64,000 nucleotides of DNA, taken from the NCBI RefSeq assembly GCF_012926525.1, contig NZ_JABBNI010000065.1, forward strand, positions 1-64,000, in the 5' to 3' direction. The DNA is from Clostridium muellerianum. Lineage in GTDB: Bacteria > Bacillota > Clostridia > Clostridiales > Clostridiaceae. Numbering within the stretch: position 1 is the first letter of the stretch; each line of letters opens with the position of its first letter. The position numbers and the translations under genes are program-made. A model generated the notes under the pieces. It ran no database searches. It saw only the letters and a program-made list of their open reading frames with translations, and was not told where the DNA came from. Shown piece by piece: positions 1 to 8,546 of this stretch.

Positions 1-96
1 TGCCTTTCTTAATTTTTCTCTGCAAAGAAAATTATACTTCAAGGCTTGGTATTATCCATTATTTATTTTTTGGAAACTATAATATGGAAACTACTA

Positions 97-118
97 AAGT
101 TTCGTTTGTACGAAACTT
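97..118. promoter_or_regulatory. 9-bp inverted repeat upstream of the first gene
   Basis: AAGTTTCGT and ACGAAACTT flank a 4-nt loop. No T-run follows, so an operator is likelier than a terminator. A TATAAT hexamer at 203-208 with a weak -35 at 180-185 (17-bp spacer) may be the promoter of the gene at 301. The rest of 1-300 shows no gene. Confidence 0.35.
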
Positions 119-300
119 AGGTAATTAATAAAGCATTATATGAAACTTTTAGATAATGTAAGATTAGTATATAATTTAATTACAAAGTTAAGGTAATATT
201 GATATAATAGAATAGATAATTTACAATAAAATGGAAGAATGAAATCACTAGATTAAAATATAGATTTTTTATTTCAATATGAAGGATGGTGAGAGCGAAA

Positions 301-2022
301 ATGACAGATATAGAATTATTGGATATATTGAAAATTGGTGAAACCGTTGATGTAGAATGTAAAGAGGGAGAAAATAAAGTTCCTAATTCTTTATGGGAAA
401 GTTATTCTGCTATGGCAAATACGAATGGTGGAATAATAATTTTAGGAATAAAAGAAAATAAAATTAAAGGGACATTTGAAGTTCAGGGAGTAAAAAATAT
501 AGATAAAAGAATACAGGATTTTTGGAATACAATAAATGGAAACAAAGTTAATATAAATTTATTAAGAGATGAGGATGTAGAAAAATTAAGTATTGAAGGA
601 ATGGATGTTTTAATAATAAATGTTCCAAGAGCTAGTTATAAGGAACGTCCAATATACTTAAATGAAAATCCATATAAAGGAACATATAAACGTAATGCAG
701 AAGGTGATTATAAATCTACAGCAGATGAAGTTAATGCCATGATAAGGGATGCATCAGAAGAAGGTAATGATGGTGTAATACTTGAAGATTATACAGTAAA
801 GGATTTGGATGAAGAAGCAATAAAGAAATATAGAAATAGATTTAGTTCCAGACAACCAGATCATCCCTGGAATGCACTTGATAATGAAGAATTTATGGAA
901 ATGCTAGGTGGAATAAAGGAAGATAGAAGAAGGAAAATCAAAGGCGTAACAGGAGCTGGAATGCTTATGTTTGGAAAGGGCCTTTATATTAGAGATTTAT
1001 TTGCAAATATAAATTTTGATTATAGAGAAGAAGTAGATGTAGATTCTAATCAAAGATGGTCTGATAGATTTACTATAGATGGAACATGGGAAAATAACCT
1101 TTATAATTTCTATTTTACAGTAATTAATAAATTAACAAGTAATGTAAAGATACCATTTAAATTGGAAAATTTAGAACGTAAAGATGATACTGCAATTCAT
1201 CAAGCAATAAGAGAAGCATTTGTAAATCAAATAATACATGCAGATTTTAATATACAAGGAACATTAAAAATTGTAAAAACAAAAGATAGTTTGGAGTTTA
1301 CTAATCCAGGAAGTCTGAAGATAGATTTAAAAAGCATATTTAAGGGTGGAAATTCTAAAAGTAGAAATCCTAGAATTCAAAAAATGTTTTCTTTAATAGG
1401 TTTAGGTGAAAGTGCAGGATCTGGATTTCCTAAAATTTTATCAGCATGGAATGAACAAAATTGGAGAATACCAGAATTAAAAGAAGAAACTAATTTAAAC
1501 CAGGTTTCTTTGAAATTATGGATGATATCTATGTTACCAGAAGAATGCTTAGAATCATTAAAAAGTATATTTGGAAAAGATTTTAACTCATTTAATAAAG
1601 ATGAAGTATTAATACTTGCCACAGCATATTTAGAAGGTAGTGTTAACAATGCACGTGTCCAATTAATGATGGATAAACATTCATATGACATAACTGGAAT
1701 CTTGCATAACTTAGTGGAAAAGGAAACTTTAATAGTAGATGGTTATGGAAGAGGAAAAGTATATTATTTAAATCATGAATACAATTCAAATGCTGATTTT
1801 AATAAAATACTTATTAAAGATAAACCTCTAAATAATGATCAAATAAGTATTTTAGAATATATAAAGATAAATGGAAGTACTAGTAATAAAGAATGTAGAG
1901 AAGCATTAGGATTTGGGAGAACAAAAACAACAGGATTATTTAAACAATTAGAAGAGATGAGAAAAATAAAGAAAACAGGGAAAGGAGTAGCTACTAGATA
2001 TGTGTTAATGGATCAAAAATAA
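301..2022 (+). CDS. AlbA_2/Schlafen-type ATP-binding transcriptional regulator
   Basis: The 573-aa protein has an N-terminal AlbA_2 (Schlafen AAA_4-like) domain. Key signs are the motif VECKEG and a following segment ANTNGGIIILGI, at about residues 15-55. A middle HATPase_c_4-like region follows (REAFVNQIIHADF, then GLGESAGSGFPKI), and the C-terminus looks like winged-helix DNA-binding (NKECREALGFGRTKTTGLFKQL). Such proteins are annotated as putative transcriptional regulators or ATP-dependent helicase-like proteins, and some act in phage defence. The ATG at 301 is preferred over the ATG at 286 because GGATGGTGAG at 284-293 sits well as its Shine-Dalgarno. The gene stands alone. A C-terminal relic of a paralogue lies at 21210-21473. 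Confidence 0.8.
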   Translation: MTDIELLDILKIGETVDVECKEGENKVPNSLWESYSAMANTNGGIIILGIKENKIKGTFEVQGVKNIDKRIQDFWNTINGNKVNINLLRDEDVEKLSIEGMDVLIINVPRASYKERPIYLNENPYKGTYKRNAEGDYKSTADEVNAMIRDASEEGNDGVILEDYTVKDLDEEAIKKYRNRFSSRQPDHPWNALDNEEFMEMLGGIKEDRRRKIKGVTGAGMLMFGKGLYIRDLFANINFDYREEVDVDSNQRWSDRFTIDGTWENNLYNFYFTVINKLTSNVKIPFKLENLERKDDTAIHQAIREAFVNQIIHADFNIQGTLKIVKTKDSLEFTNPGSLKIDLKSIFKGGNSKSRNPRIQKMFSLIGLGESAGSGFPKILSAWNEQNWRIPELKEETNLNQVSLKLWMISMLPEECLESLKSIFGKDFNSFNKDEVLILATAYLEGSVNNARVQLMMDKHSYDITGILHNLVEKETLIVDGYGRGKVYYLNHEYNSNADFNKILIKDKPLNNDQISILEYIKINGSTSNKECREALGFGRTKTTGLFKQLEEMRKIKKTGKGVATRYVLMDQK

Positions 2023-2080
2023 TCGACCGTTTAATTGACCGCTTAATCGACCGCTTAATCAATTGATTGAGCGGTCGATT
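2021..2080. repeat. 12-nt tandem repeat running into a 36-bp palindrome
   Basis: Three tandem copies of a 12-mer (AATCGACCGCTT and variants) start at 2021, 2033 and 2045. The last copy forms the left arm of a near-perfect palindrome at 2045-2080: 18-bp arms with one G.T pair and no loop. It begins on the last base of the upstream stop codon. It may act as a terminator without a T-run, or be a site-specific binding or recombination sequence. Confidence 0.6.
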
Positions 2081-2159
2081 GAGTGAGTAGTGAATGGAAA
2101 AGCAAGATAAAAAGCTATGCAATTACAATTATATAATCAATAAAACTATTAAAATATAA

Positions 2160-2190
2160 AATGGCGGAAAGAACGAAATTTTCCGCCATT
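2160..2190. terminator. Hairpin, possible terminator
   Basis: AATGGCGGAAA at 2160-2170 pairs with TTTCCGCCATT at 2180-2190 (11 bp, 9-nt loop). A third partial copy, CTTCCGCCA, follows directly. There is no clear T-run, so termination is uncertain. Confidence 0.4.
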
Positions 2191-2439
2191 CTTCCGCCAA
2201 TGTAGAAATTATAATAAAATTTAATAAGATATGCAAAGTTATAATAAAATATTTACACTCTTTATATATCAATAGTTTTAGAGTACATAAAAATATATTT
2301 CAATACAAAAAAAATGTAAAAAAAGTAGCCTTATTAAACAAACTGCCCATGTGGAAACTGTAGTTAAGCTAATCAAGCAAAATCAATAGGGTTACGGTTT
2401 GATTTTGTGCTAAAAACACATATCTAATTTATCATTTAG

Positions 2440-2664
2440 AAAAAGAGTAAAGGAAATAAGTAAGGAGCTTCTTAAAAGACGAAAATTAATTATTTCAAAA
2501 CTAAAGTACAATCAACAGTTAAGGGAGCAATATATAATTACTTGTATGATAATTTGCCAGAATTATATGATGAATATGAAATAGAGGATAAAAAGGAAGT
2601 CTTGTATGAACACTTCTTTTATAATTATAAGAATTTAAAATCTAATAGATATATTCAATATTAA
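2440..2664 (+). pseudogene. Relic resembling the C-terminus of type I restriction enzyme HsdR
   Basis: Two frames carry consecutive parts of one protein. The first reads RVKEISKELLKR; after a frame change comes KTKVQSTVKGAIYNYLYDN, then LPELYDEYEIEDKKEVLYEH, ending at TAA 2662-2664. This pattern (a lysine-rich helix, an LP..Y segment, an acidic stretch, then E-H-F/V-Y) resembles the end of HsdR subunits from memory. There is no start codon, no Shine-Dalgarno and no upstream helicase region. The stretch from 2191 to 2440 shows nothing I can assign. Confidence 0.4.
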
Positions 2665-2948
2665 GGTTAATGCATCTATATATAGCAGTTTTAATTTTGA
2701 CTAACTGTTCATAAAAGTTACGAAGTTAGAAAAACTATCAAAATAAGAATTGATAAGTAAAAGATTCAGAGGAAAGAGTAAATTATATAGAAAGTATTTT
2801 TAATAAAAACGTATATGTTTATTAAGGTGCAGTTGTTGTTTTGATAAACTTTTTTGTTCCCATAGCTATAAATTTAGTTAAATTTATATCCATCAAAAGA
2901 TTTCAAAAAATAAATCTTTAGAATTAATTGTATCACCGTAATTAGCCA

Positions 2949-3025
2949 AGTGGAATAATGATACTGAACAATGCAAAGATACATCATGCCAAGATTGTTG
3001 TATTGGGGTATTATCAAATTTTCTT
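2949..3025 (+). pseudogene. Possible IS630-family transposase relic
   Basis: One frame reads GIMILNNAKIHHAKIVVLG. It resembles the block around the second catalytic Asp of IS630-type DDE transposases (usually DNA.IHHAK), with the Asp replaced by Asn. Only about 25 residues are recognisable and stops surround them. The rest of 2665-3240 holds no gene I can support. Confidence 0.35.
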
Positions 3026-3243
3026 ATGATTTTATTTTTACGTATCAGATATAGTTATTTGATACAGATTTAACATTAAACTATAATTATAGATATCCAA
3101 ATTGAAAATCTTAATTTTGTTATAAAATCAAAATTAAATTTTAGTATTCATCAAAGCAATGTAAGATCTAATTATGATGTTGTATATATATAACACTATG
3201 TAAATGATGCGAATTAATGTTTCGAAGGGGGTAAAGTAGTATT

Positions 3244-4317
3244 ATGGCTCAAAAACTTGCATATGAAAAATCTAAGAAAATTAGAGAACAAAAAAACATA
3301 GGATTAGTTATCTTTTTTGCACTTGTAGTAATTATAGGATTATTTTATGTAAAATGGAGTCCTTATTATACAAAAGCGTTTTTAGCAGCATCGAAACATT
3401 CTATTGGAGCTTCGATAGTGTCAGGTAAAACTAATCTTGCCCCTGCTCCTTCATGGGCAGCTGCATTAGCATATATGATTTCATACTTTACAGCTGTATG
3501 GAAAGCAGTAGTACTTGGATTATTACTAGGTTCACTTGTACAAGTAGCTATTCCTAAAAACTGGATCAAAAAAGCAATGGGAGGCAAGAGTTTTGGAAGT
3601 ACTGCAGTGGCTGGAGTAACATCTCTTCCAGGTATGATGTGTTCATGTTGTGCAGCACCTGTTACTGTTGGCCTGAAAAAATCTTCAGCATCAACTAATG
3701 CTGCATTAGCTTTCTTTTTAGGCAACCCAACTCTTAACCCAGCAACTATTATATTCATGGGTTTTGTTTTAGGATGGAATTTTGCAATATTTAGAATAAT
3801 TATGGGATTAATTTTAGTATTTGGTATCTCAACATTTGCTGCCAGGTTTGCTAAAGATAGTGAAACTGATACTGAGTCAATGATATCTAAATCTGAGTCA
3901 TCTGAGGACAATGAAAGTCTATTTATTCGTTGGGTAAAAGCTTTATTTCAATTAGTTATAGATACAATACCTGCATACCTAATTGTAGTTGCATTGCTAG
4001 GCGCTATAAGAGCATGGCTATTTCCAGCTATAAGCCCTGCTTGGGGACATAGTATAATAGCTATAATAGGATTGTCTGTTGCTGGTACATTATTTGTAAT
4101 ACCAACTGCAGCAGAAATTCCAATTATTCAAACTCTAATGATTTTTGGTTTAGGAGCAGGTCCAGCGGCGGCTTTACTTTTGACTCTGCCTGCCGTAAGT
4201 CTTACATCACTATTATTAGTAAGACGTGCTTTTCCAACTAGAGTACTTGTGTTTGTTGGTTCTGCTGTTGCAATAATTGGTATCCTCAGCGGTTTTATAG
4301 GCATGCTGGTATTATAA
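3244..4317 (+). CDS. ArsP/YraQ-family permease
   Basis: This 357-aa integral membrane protein belongs to the ArsP_1 (DUF318/YraQ) permease family, some members of which export trivalent organoarsenicals or other thiophilic species. About eight membrane helices are visible, starting near residues 19-36. The family core is present: SLPGMMCSCCAAP with Cys133, Cys135 and Cys136, followed by FFLGNPTLNPATI. A charged, serine-rich loop (about residues 200-225) splits two homologous halves, each with a PG or P-T-A turn. GAAGGGGG upstream is a strong ribosome-binding site. No ArsR regulator or other arsenic gene is adjacent, so the substrate is unknown. Confidence 0.8.
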   Translation: MAQKLAYEKSKKIREQKNIGLVIFFALVVIIGLFYVKWSPYYTKAFLAASKHSIGASIVSGKTNLAPAPSWAAALAYMISYFTAVWKAVVLGLLLGSLVQVAIPKNWIKKAMGGKSFGSTAVAGVTSLPGMMCSCCAAPVTVGLKKSSASTNAALAFFLGNPTLNPATIIFMGFVLGWNFAIFRIIMGLILVFGISTFAARFAKDSETDTESMISKSESSEDNESLFIRWVKALFQLVIDTIPAYLIVVALLGAIRAWLFPAISPAWGHSIIAIIGLSVAGTLFVIPTAAEIPIIQTLMIFGLGAGPAAALLLTLPAVSLTSLLLVRRAFPTRVLVFVGSAVAIIGILSGFIGMLVL

Positions 4318-4363
4318 AAAGTAAGTAGAATTAAAAATATAGGTGGCTGTCTGATATGTAGTC

Positions 4364-4401
4364 TACACCAATTTGTGATGATTTTATTACAAATTGGTGT
4401 A
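4364..4401. terminator. Bidirectional terminator between convergent genes
   Basis: The arms TACACCAATTTGT (4364-4376) and ACAAATTGGTGTA (4389-4401) pair perfectly over 13 bp with a 12-nt loop. AT-rich flanks lie on both sides, between the permease and the convergent TetR gene. Confidence 0.6.
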
Positions 4402-4499
4402 ATTTATATTTTGAGACACATATAGTTTTGGGCAGGCTTTATAAAATATTGCATTCACTTTCTTAAGATCTGCCAGTCTCTTTTTTATTTTTCTTAAAA

Positions 4500-5153
4500 T
4501 TAATTTTTGAAAGAAGTAGTTATTTGTTTAATATATCTTAACATTGTTTCTGAGCAATCTTCAATATTAAAGGTTTCCTCGTTATTTAATATTTTAGTAA
4601 TCATTCCTTGATATAAAAGTATGGTCATTTCATTAATATCATTTAGGCATCCTTCCTTTAAATATCCATCGGCTGCTAGTATTTTTAGAAGAGCTAGGTT
4701 TCTCTCATATAAATTGCTCTTTAAAAGCATTGGCATGAGTTCCTCTGGATGCTCACCCAATTCTTCAGGAAAAATGGAATAATACTCTTTAATTATTTGG
4801 AATATGGAATTACTGTGATTTCCAAAAAAAATATTGTTATATATTTTAGGGTTTGAAAAAGAGTATCTGCAAAAACATTCCCATATTTTATAATACCTTT
4901 CAAGGCTGTTCTTTGCTGATTTTATGTATTCTTTTAGGTTTAAAGTATATTCCTTAAGATACCTTATTGAGGCAAATAGTATAAGTTCATCCAGGCTTTC
5001 AAAATAGTTATAAAGGGTAGCACTATTATATCCTGCCAAATCTGAAACTTTTCTTATGGTAACAAATTCAATTCCTTCCTCATCCATGATATGGACAGCA
5101 GCCTCAATAAAATAACTCATATTTCTATATCGTTTTATTTCTTTTTTATCCAT
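4500..5153 (-). CDS. TetR/AcrR-family transcriptional regulator
   Basis: The protein has 217 aa. The N-terminal TetR helix-turn-helix spans about residues 10-55: VTIRKVSDLAGYNSATLYNYF, followed by ESLDELI. The remaining all-helical domain would bind a ligand. It is divergent from the reductase operon that starts at 5742, with a 588-bp space between, so it is a natural candidate regulator of that operon. This rests on position only. The ligand is unknown; betaine or a metabolite is possible. Confidence 0.8.
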   Translation of the reverse strand: MDKKEIKRYRNMSYFIEAAVHIMDEEGIEFVTIRKVSDLAGYNSATLYNYFESLDELILFASIRYLKEYTLNLKEYIKSAKNSLERYYKIWECFCRYSFSNPKIYNNIFFGNHSNSIFQIIKEYYSIFPEELGEHPEELMPMLLKSNLYERNLALLKILAADGYLKEGCLNDINEMTILLYQGMITKILNNEETFNIEDCSETMLRYIKQITTSFKN

Positions 5154-5741
5154 TTTGTCCTCCAGAAATGTTTAATTAATATAATTTACTTTAATTTATA
5201 ATTCTACAAAAATTACTAAAACCATTTTTTTAACAGAACATTATATAACTCAACTTTATGTATTTTATTTTCATAATTTAGCTTATAGAGTGTCATCGGT
5301 AAATATGAAGGCTCAACTTAAAAAATATGGAGCAATATTTACAAAATAATTTCCAATTGTTAGTTTTTTACCAATACTGATTATAATTAAGAGGTATTTG
5401 GTACGTTGTATTTTTTTAGTAGGTTTAAATTAATTTTAAAGTGGTTATGTTACTTATTGGATAAAATTTATTATAGCATAGTTTAAGTGTATTACTTAAT
5501 TTTATAATATGTATTTTAAATTTCTATAGCATGATAGCTTGAAATACAGAAAATGTAATCCTTTTCGACATTATTAAAATTTATAATAGAAGCAATTTGA
5601 TATTTCTATAGGTTTCAATCGTGATTATTAAATAATCGTGATTGAAAAAACGAATATAGTGTGTTAATATTTGAACAAATAGTACTATTTGCTCAATTCC
5701 GACAATTAAAAAATAATTTTTATGGTAGAGGAGGTCCAATA
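5154..5741. other. Intergenic control region between TetR and the reductase operon
   Basis: No gene is seen in this 588-bp stretch. Near its right end AATCGTGATT occurs twice as a direct repeat (5617-5626 and 5634-5643). With flanking TTTCAATC and GATTGAAA the segment 5613-5647 can also fold as a hairpin using G.T pairs. A run of A follows. It may be a regulator site or an attenuator. I could not assign a clear -35/-10 pair. Confidence 0.45.
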
Positions 5742-7067
5742 ATGAAACTTGAAATTGGAAACTTTCATGTTAAGGATATTGTTTTTGGCAGCTCAACAAG
5801 TTATAAAGAAGGCATTTTAACAATTAACAAAAAAGAAGCTTTAGATTATGTATTGGAAGATGAACATATTACCGAGGCAGATCTTTTAATTGTAAAGCCT
5901 GGAGACAAAGTTCGTCTTGTTCCTGTAAAGGAAGCCATTGAATGCAGAGTTAAGGTTGATGGTTCTACATTATTTCCAGGTGTAACTGGAGATGTAATTC
6001 CAGTTGGAGATGGCCGTACACATGCACTTAAAGATTGCAGCTTGCTTGTAGTTGGTAAGCATTGGGGTGGATTCCAGGATGGATTAATAGATATGAGTGG
6101 TGAAGGTGCAAAATACACATACTATTCACAACTAAAAAACATAGTGCTTGTAGGTGATACAGATGAGGAATTCGAAAAGCACGAACAGCAGAAGAAAAAT
6201 AAAGCTTTAAGATGGGCAGGACATAAACTGGCCGAATATATAGGAAACTGTGTTAAGGATTTAGAGCCTGAAGATATTGAAACTTTTGAATTGGATGCCA
6301 TTACAAAAAGACCTGAAGATGTTCAAAAGCTTCCAAGTGTTGTATTTGTTATGCAGCCTCAATCACAAATGGAAGAGATGGGATATAATGATCTAGTTTA
6401 TGGATGGGATGCAAATCATATGGTTCCAACATTTATGCATCCAAATGAAGTATTGGATGGAGCTGTGATTTCAGGAAGCTTTATGCCATGTTCATCAAAG
6501 TGGTCAACTTATGATTTTCAGAATAATCCGACTATTAAAAGACTTTATGCAGAGCATGGTAAAACACTTAACTTCTTAGGAGTTATAATGTCAAACCTTA
6601 ATGTAGCATTAGAGCAAAAGAAACGTTCGGCTTTATTTGTAGCTCAAATGGCTAAATCCTTAGGTGCAGATGGAGCTATCGTAGCTGAAGAAGGATATGG
6701 AAATCCAGATGCAGACTTCATAGCGTGTATAGTAGCTTTAGAAGATGCTGGAGTTAAAACTTGTGGTATTACTAATGAATGTACAGGAAGAGATGGTGAA
6801 TCTCAACCTTTAGTTTCTTTAGATATAAAGGCAGATGCTATTGTATCCACTGGAAACGTTTCGGAGTTGATAGAACTACCTCCAATGGAAACTGTTATAG
6901 GCGAATTACAATCTTTAGCTAGAGATGGTTTGTCTGGAGGTTGGTCAAATGATGAAATATTAGGATCTTCAGTAAGAGAAGATGGTTCAATTATTATGGA
7001 AAACAATGCTATGTTCTGCGGAGATCAGGCTGTTGGTTGGTCACCAAAGACAATGAAAGATTTTTAA
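5742..7067 (+). CDS. grdI: Betaine/sarcosine reductase component B, alpha and beta subunit precursor
   Basis: The 441-aa proprotein belongs to the GrdE/GrdG/GrdI family. Family members are cleaved at an internal cysteine, giving two subunits and a pyruvoyl group that binds the substrate amine. The likely site is Cys250 in SGSFMPCSSKW. The product is the substrate-specific component of an amine reductase making acetyl phosphate. The ATG at 5742 follows AGAGGAGG; an in-frame extension to 5661 lacks a ribosome site. Substrate type is inferred. It differs from the glycine type as I recall it, and a BCCT carrier lies downstream, so betaine (GrdI) is favoured over sarcosine (GrdG). It starts the operon and is followed after 15 bp by its Sec-containing partner. 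Confidence 0.85.
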   Translation: MKLEIGNFHVKDIVFGSSTSYKEGILTINKKEALDYVLEDEHITEADLLIVKPGDKVRLVPVKEAIECRVKVDGSTLFPGVTGDVIPVGDGRTHALKDCSLLVVGKHWGGFQDGLIDMSGEGAKYTYYSQLKNIVLVGDTDEEFEKHEQQKKNKALRWAGHKLAEYIGNCVKDLEPEDIETFELDAITKRPEDVQKLPSVVFVMQPQSQMEEMGYNDLVYGWDANHMVPTFMHPNEVLDGAVISGSFMPCSSKWSTYDFQNNPTIKRLYAEHGKTLNFLGVIMSNLNVALEQKKRSALFVAQMAKSLGADGAIVAEEGYGNPDADFIACIVALEDAGVKTCGITNECTGRDGESQPLVSLDIKADAIVSTGNVSELIELPPMETVIGELQSLARDGLSGGWSNDEILGSSVREDGSIIMENNAMFCGDQAVGWSPKTMKDF

Positions 7068-7082
7068 GGAGGTGTAGTTTAG

Positions 7083-8396
7083 ATGAAGAAAGCAATTTTA
7101 TATTTGAACCAATTCTTTGGTCAAATAGGTGGAGAGGATAAGGCAGATTTTCAACCAGAAATAAGAGAAGGGTTAGTTGGACCTGCTTTAGAATTAAATA
7201 AACAACTTAAAGATGCAGAAGTAACTCACACAATAATATGTGGAGATAACTTCATGGGTTCCAATGAAAAAGAAGCAGTAGAAAAGATACTAGGATTTTT
7301 AGAGGGAAAAGAATTTGATATATTCTTTGCAGGACCTGCATTTCAAGCTGGCAGATATGGAAATGCTTGCGGAGTTATATGTAAAGCTGTAAAAGAGAAA
7401 TTTAATGTACCAGTAATATCATCTATGCACATTGAAAATCCTGGTGTTGAGATGTTCAAAAAAGATGTTTATATCTTTATAGGTGGAAATAATGCTGGAA
7501 GAATGAGAAAAGATGTAAAGGCAATGGCCGATTTTGGAAATAAATTACTTAGTGGCGGAAAACTGCTTTCTGCAGGAGAAGAAGGCTACTATGGAAGAGG
7601 CAAAAGACATCAAGTTTGGCTTGAATCAGGTAAACCAGCTGCTGATAGAGTAGTGGAAATGATGATAAAGAAATTAAATGGTGAAAAATTTGAAACAGAA
7701 CTGCCTATTCCTAAAATGGATAGAGTTCCAATAGCACCACCTATTAAAGACTTAAGTAAAGCAACTATAGCTTGTGTAACAACTGGAGGTATAGTTCCTG
7801 TAGATAACCCTGATAGAATTCAATCTGCTTCAGCAACAAGATGGGGTAGATATGATATATCGAATTTAGACGATTTAGAAGGTGGAGTATTCAAGACAAT
7901 CCATGCAGGATTTGACCCTGCAGCAGCAGATGCAGATCCAGATGTAATAGTTCCATTAGATGCTTTAAGAGCATACGAAAAGGAAGGAAAAATAGGTAAA
8001 CTTCATGAGTATTTCTATTCTACAGTTGGAACTGGAACTACCCAAGGTGAAGCTGCTAGAATGGCAAAAGAAATTATTGTATATCTAAAGGAAGCCAATG
8101 TAAATGCAGTTGTACTAACTTCCACCTGAGGAACTTGTACACGTTGCGGTGCAACAATGGTAAAAGAAATTGAAAGAGCTGGATTCCCAGTTGTTCAAAT
8201 GTGTAATTTGATTCCTGTAGCGACAACAGTAGGTTCAAATAGAATAGTACCAACTATTTCTATTCCATATCCACTTGGAAACCCTGCAGATTCTAAAGAT
8301 CATCAGTGGAAATTAAGATATCACAGAGTAGGTGTAGCTTTAGATTCTCTTGCAACTGATATTGAAGAACAAACTGTTTTTAAAGTAAAGATCTAG
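7083..8396 (+). CDS. grdH: Betaine/sarcosine reductase component B gamma subunit, selenoprotein
   Basis: The complete 437-aa protein reads through an in-frame UGA at 8127-8129 as selenocysteine 349. The local motif is TSTUGTCTRCGATM, the hallmark of the GrdB/GrdF/GrdH family (GrdB has Sec near 350). The selenol attacks the substrate bound to the pyruvoyl subunit, and the carboxymethyl group then passes to GrdA. Downstream conservation to the family end (MVKEIERAGFPVVQMCNLIP and SIPYPLGNPADS) shows the UGA is decoded. Naive gene calling would split it into two pieces, 7083-8129 and 8157-8396. The ribosome site AAGGAGGTG lies upstream. The betaine assignment shares the uncertainty of the preceding gene. 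Confidence 0.9.
8127..8155 (+). promoter_or_regulatory. SECIS-like hairpin after the component B UGA
   Basis: UGA 8127-8129 is followed by a perfect 5-bp stem, GTTGC at 8143-8147 and GCAAC at 8151-8155, closing a GGT loop. The 13-nt distance and the short G/U-rich loop fit bacterial SECIS elements read by SelB. Confidence 0.6.
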
Positions 8397-8480
8397 ATCA
8401 GTTAGGCAGAGTGCCAAAATCTGTGATTTTATGAGAATTATTTACTCAATTTAACAAAAGGAAAATGAATTTCATATAAC

Positions 8481-8516
8481 TAAATAGGTCTTGTTAATAT
8501 GAATGAGACCTATTTA
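8481..8516 (+). terminator. Intercistronic hairpin
   Basis: TAAATAGGTCT (8481-8491) pairs with AGACCTATTTA (8506-8516) over 11 bp. No T-run follows, so it may attenuate or stabilise mRNA between the component B genes and the transporter rather than stop transcription fully. Confidence 0.45.
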
Positions 8517-8546
8517 GATTAGTTTTGTGAAGGAGGAAAATTAATT

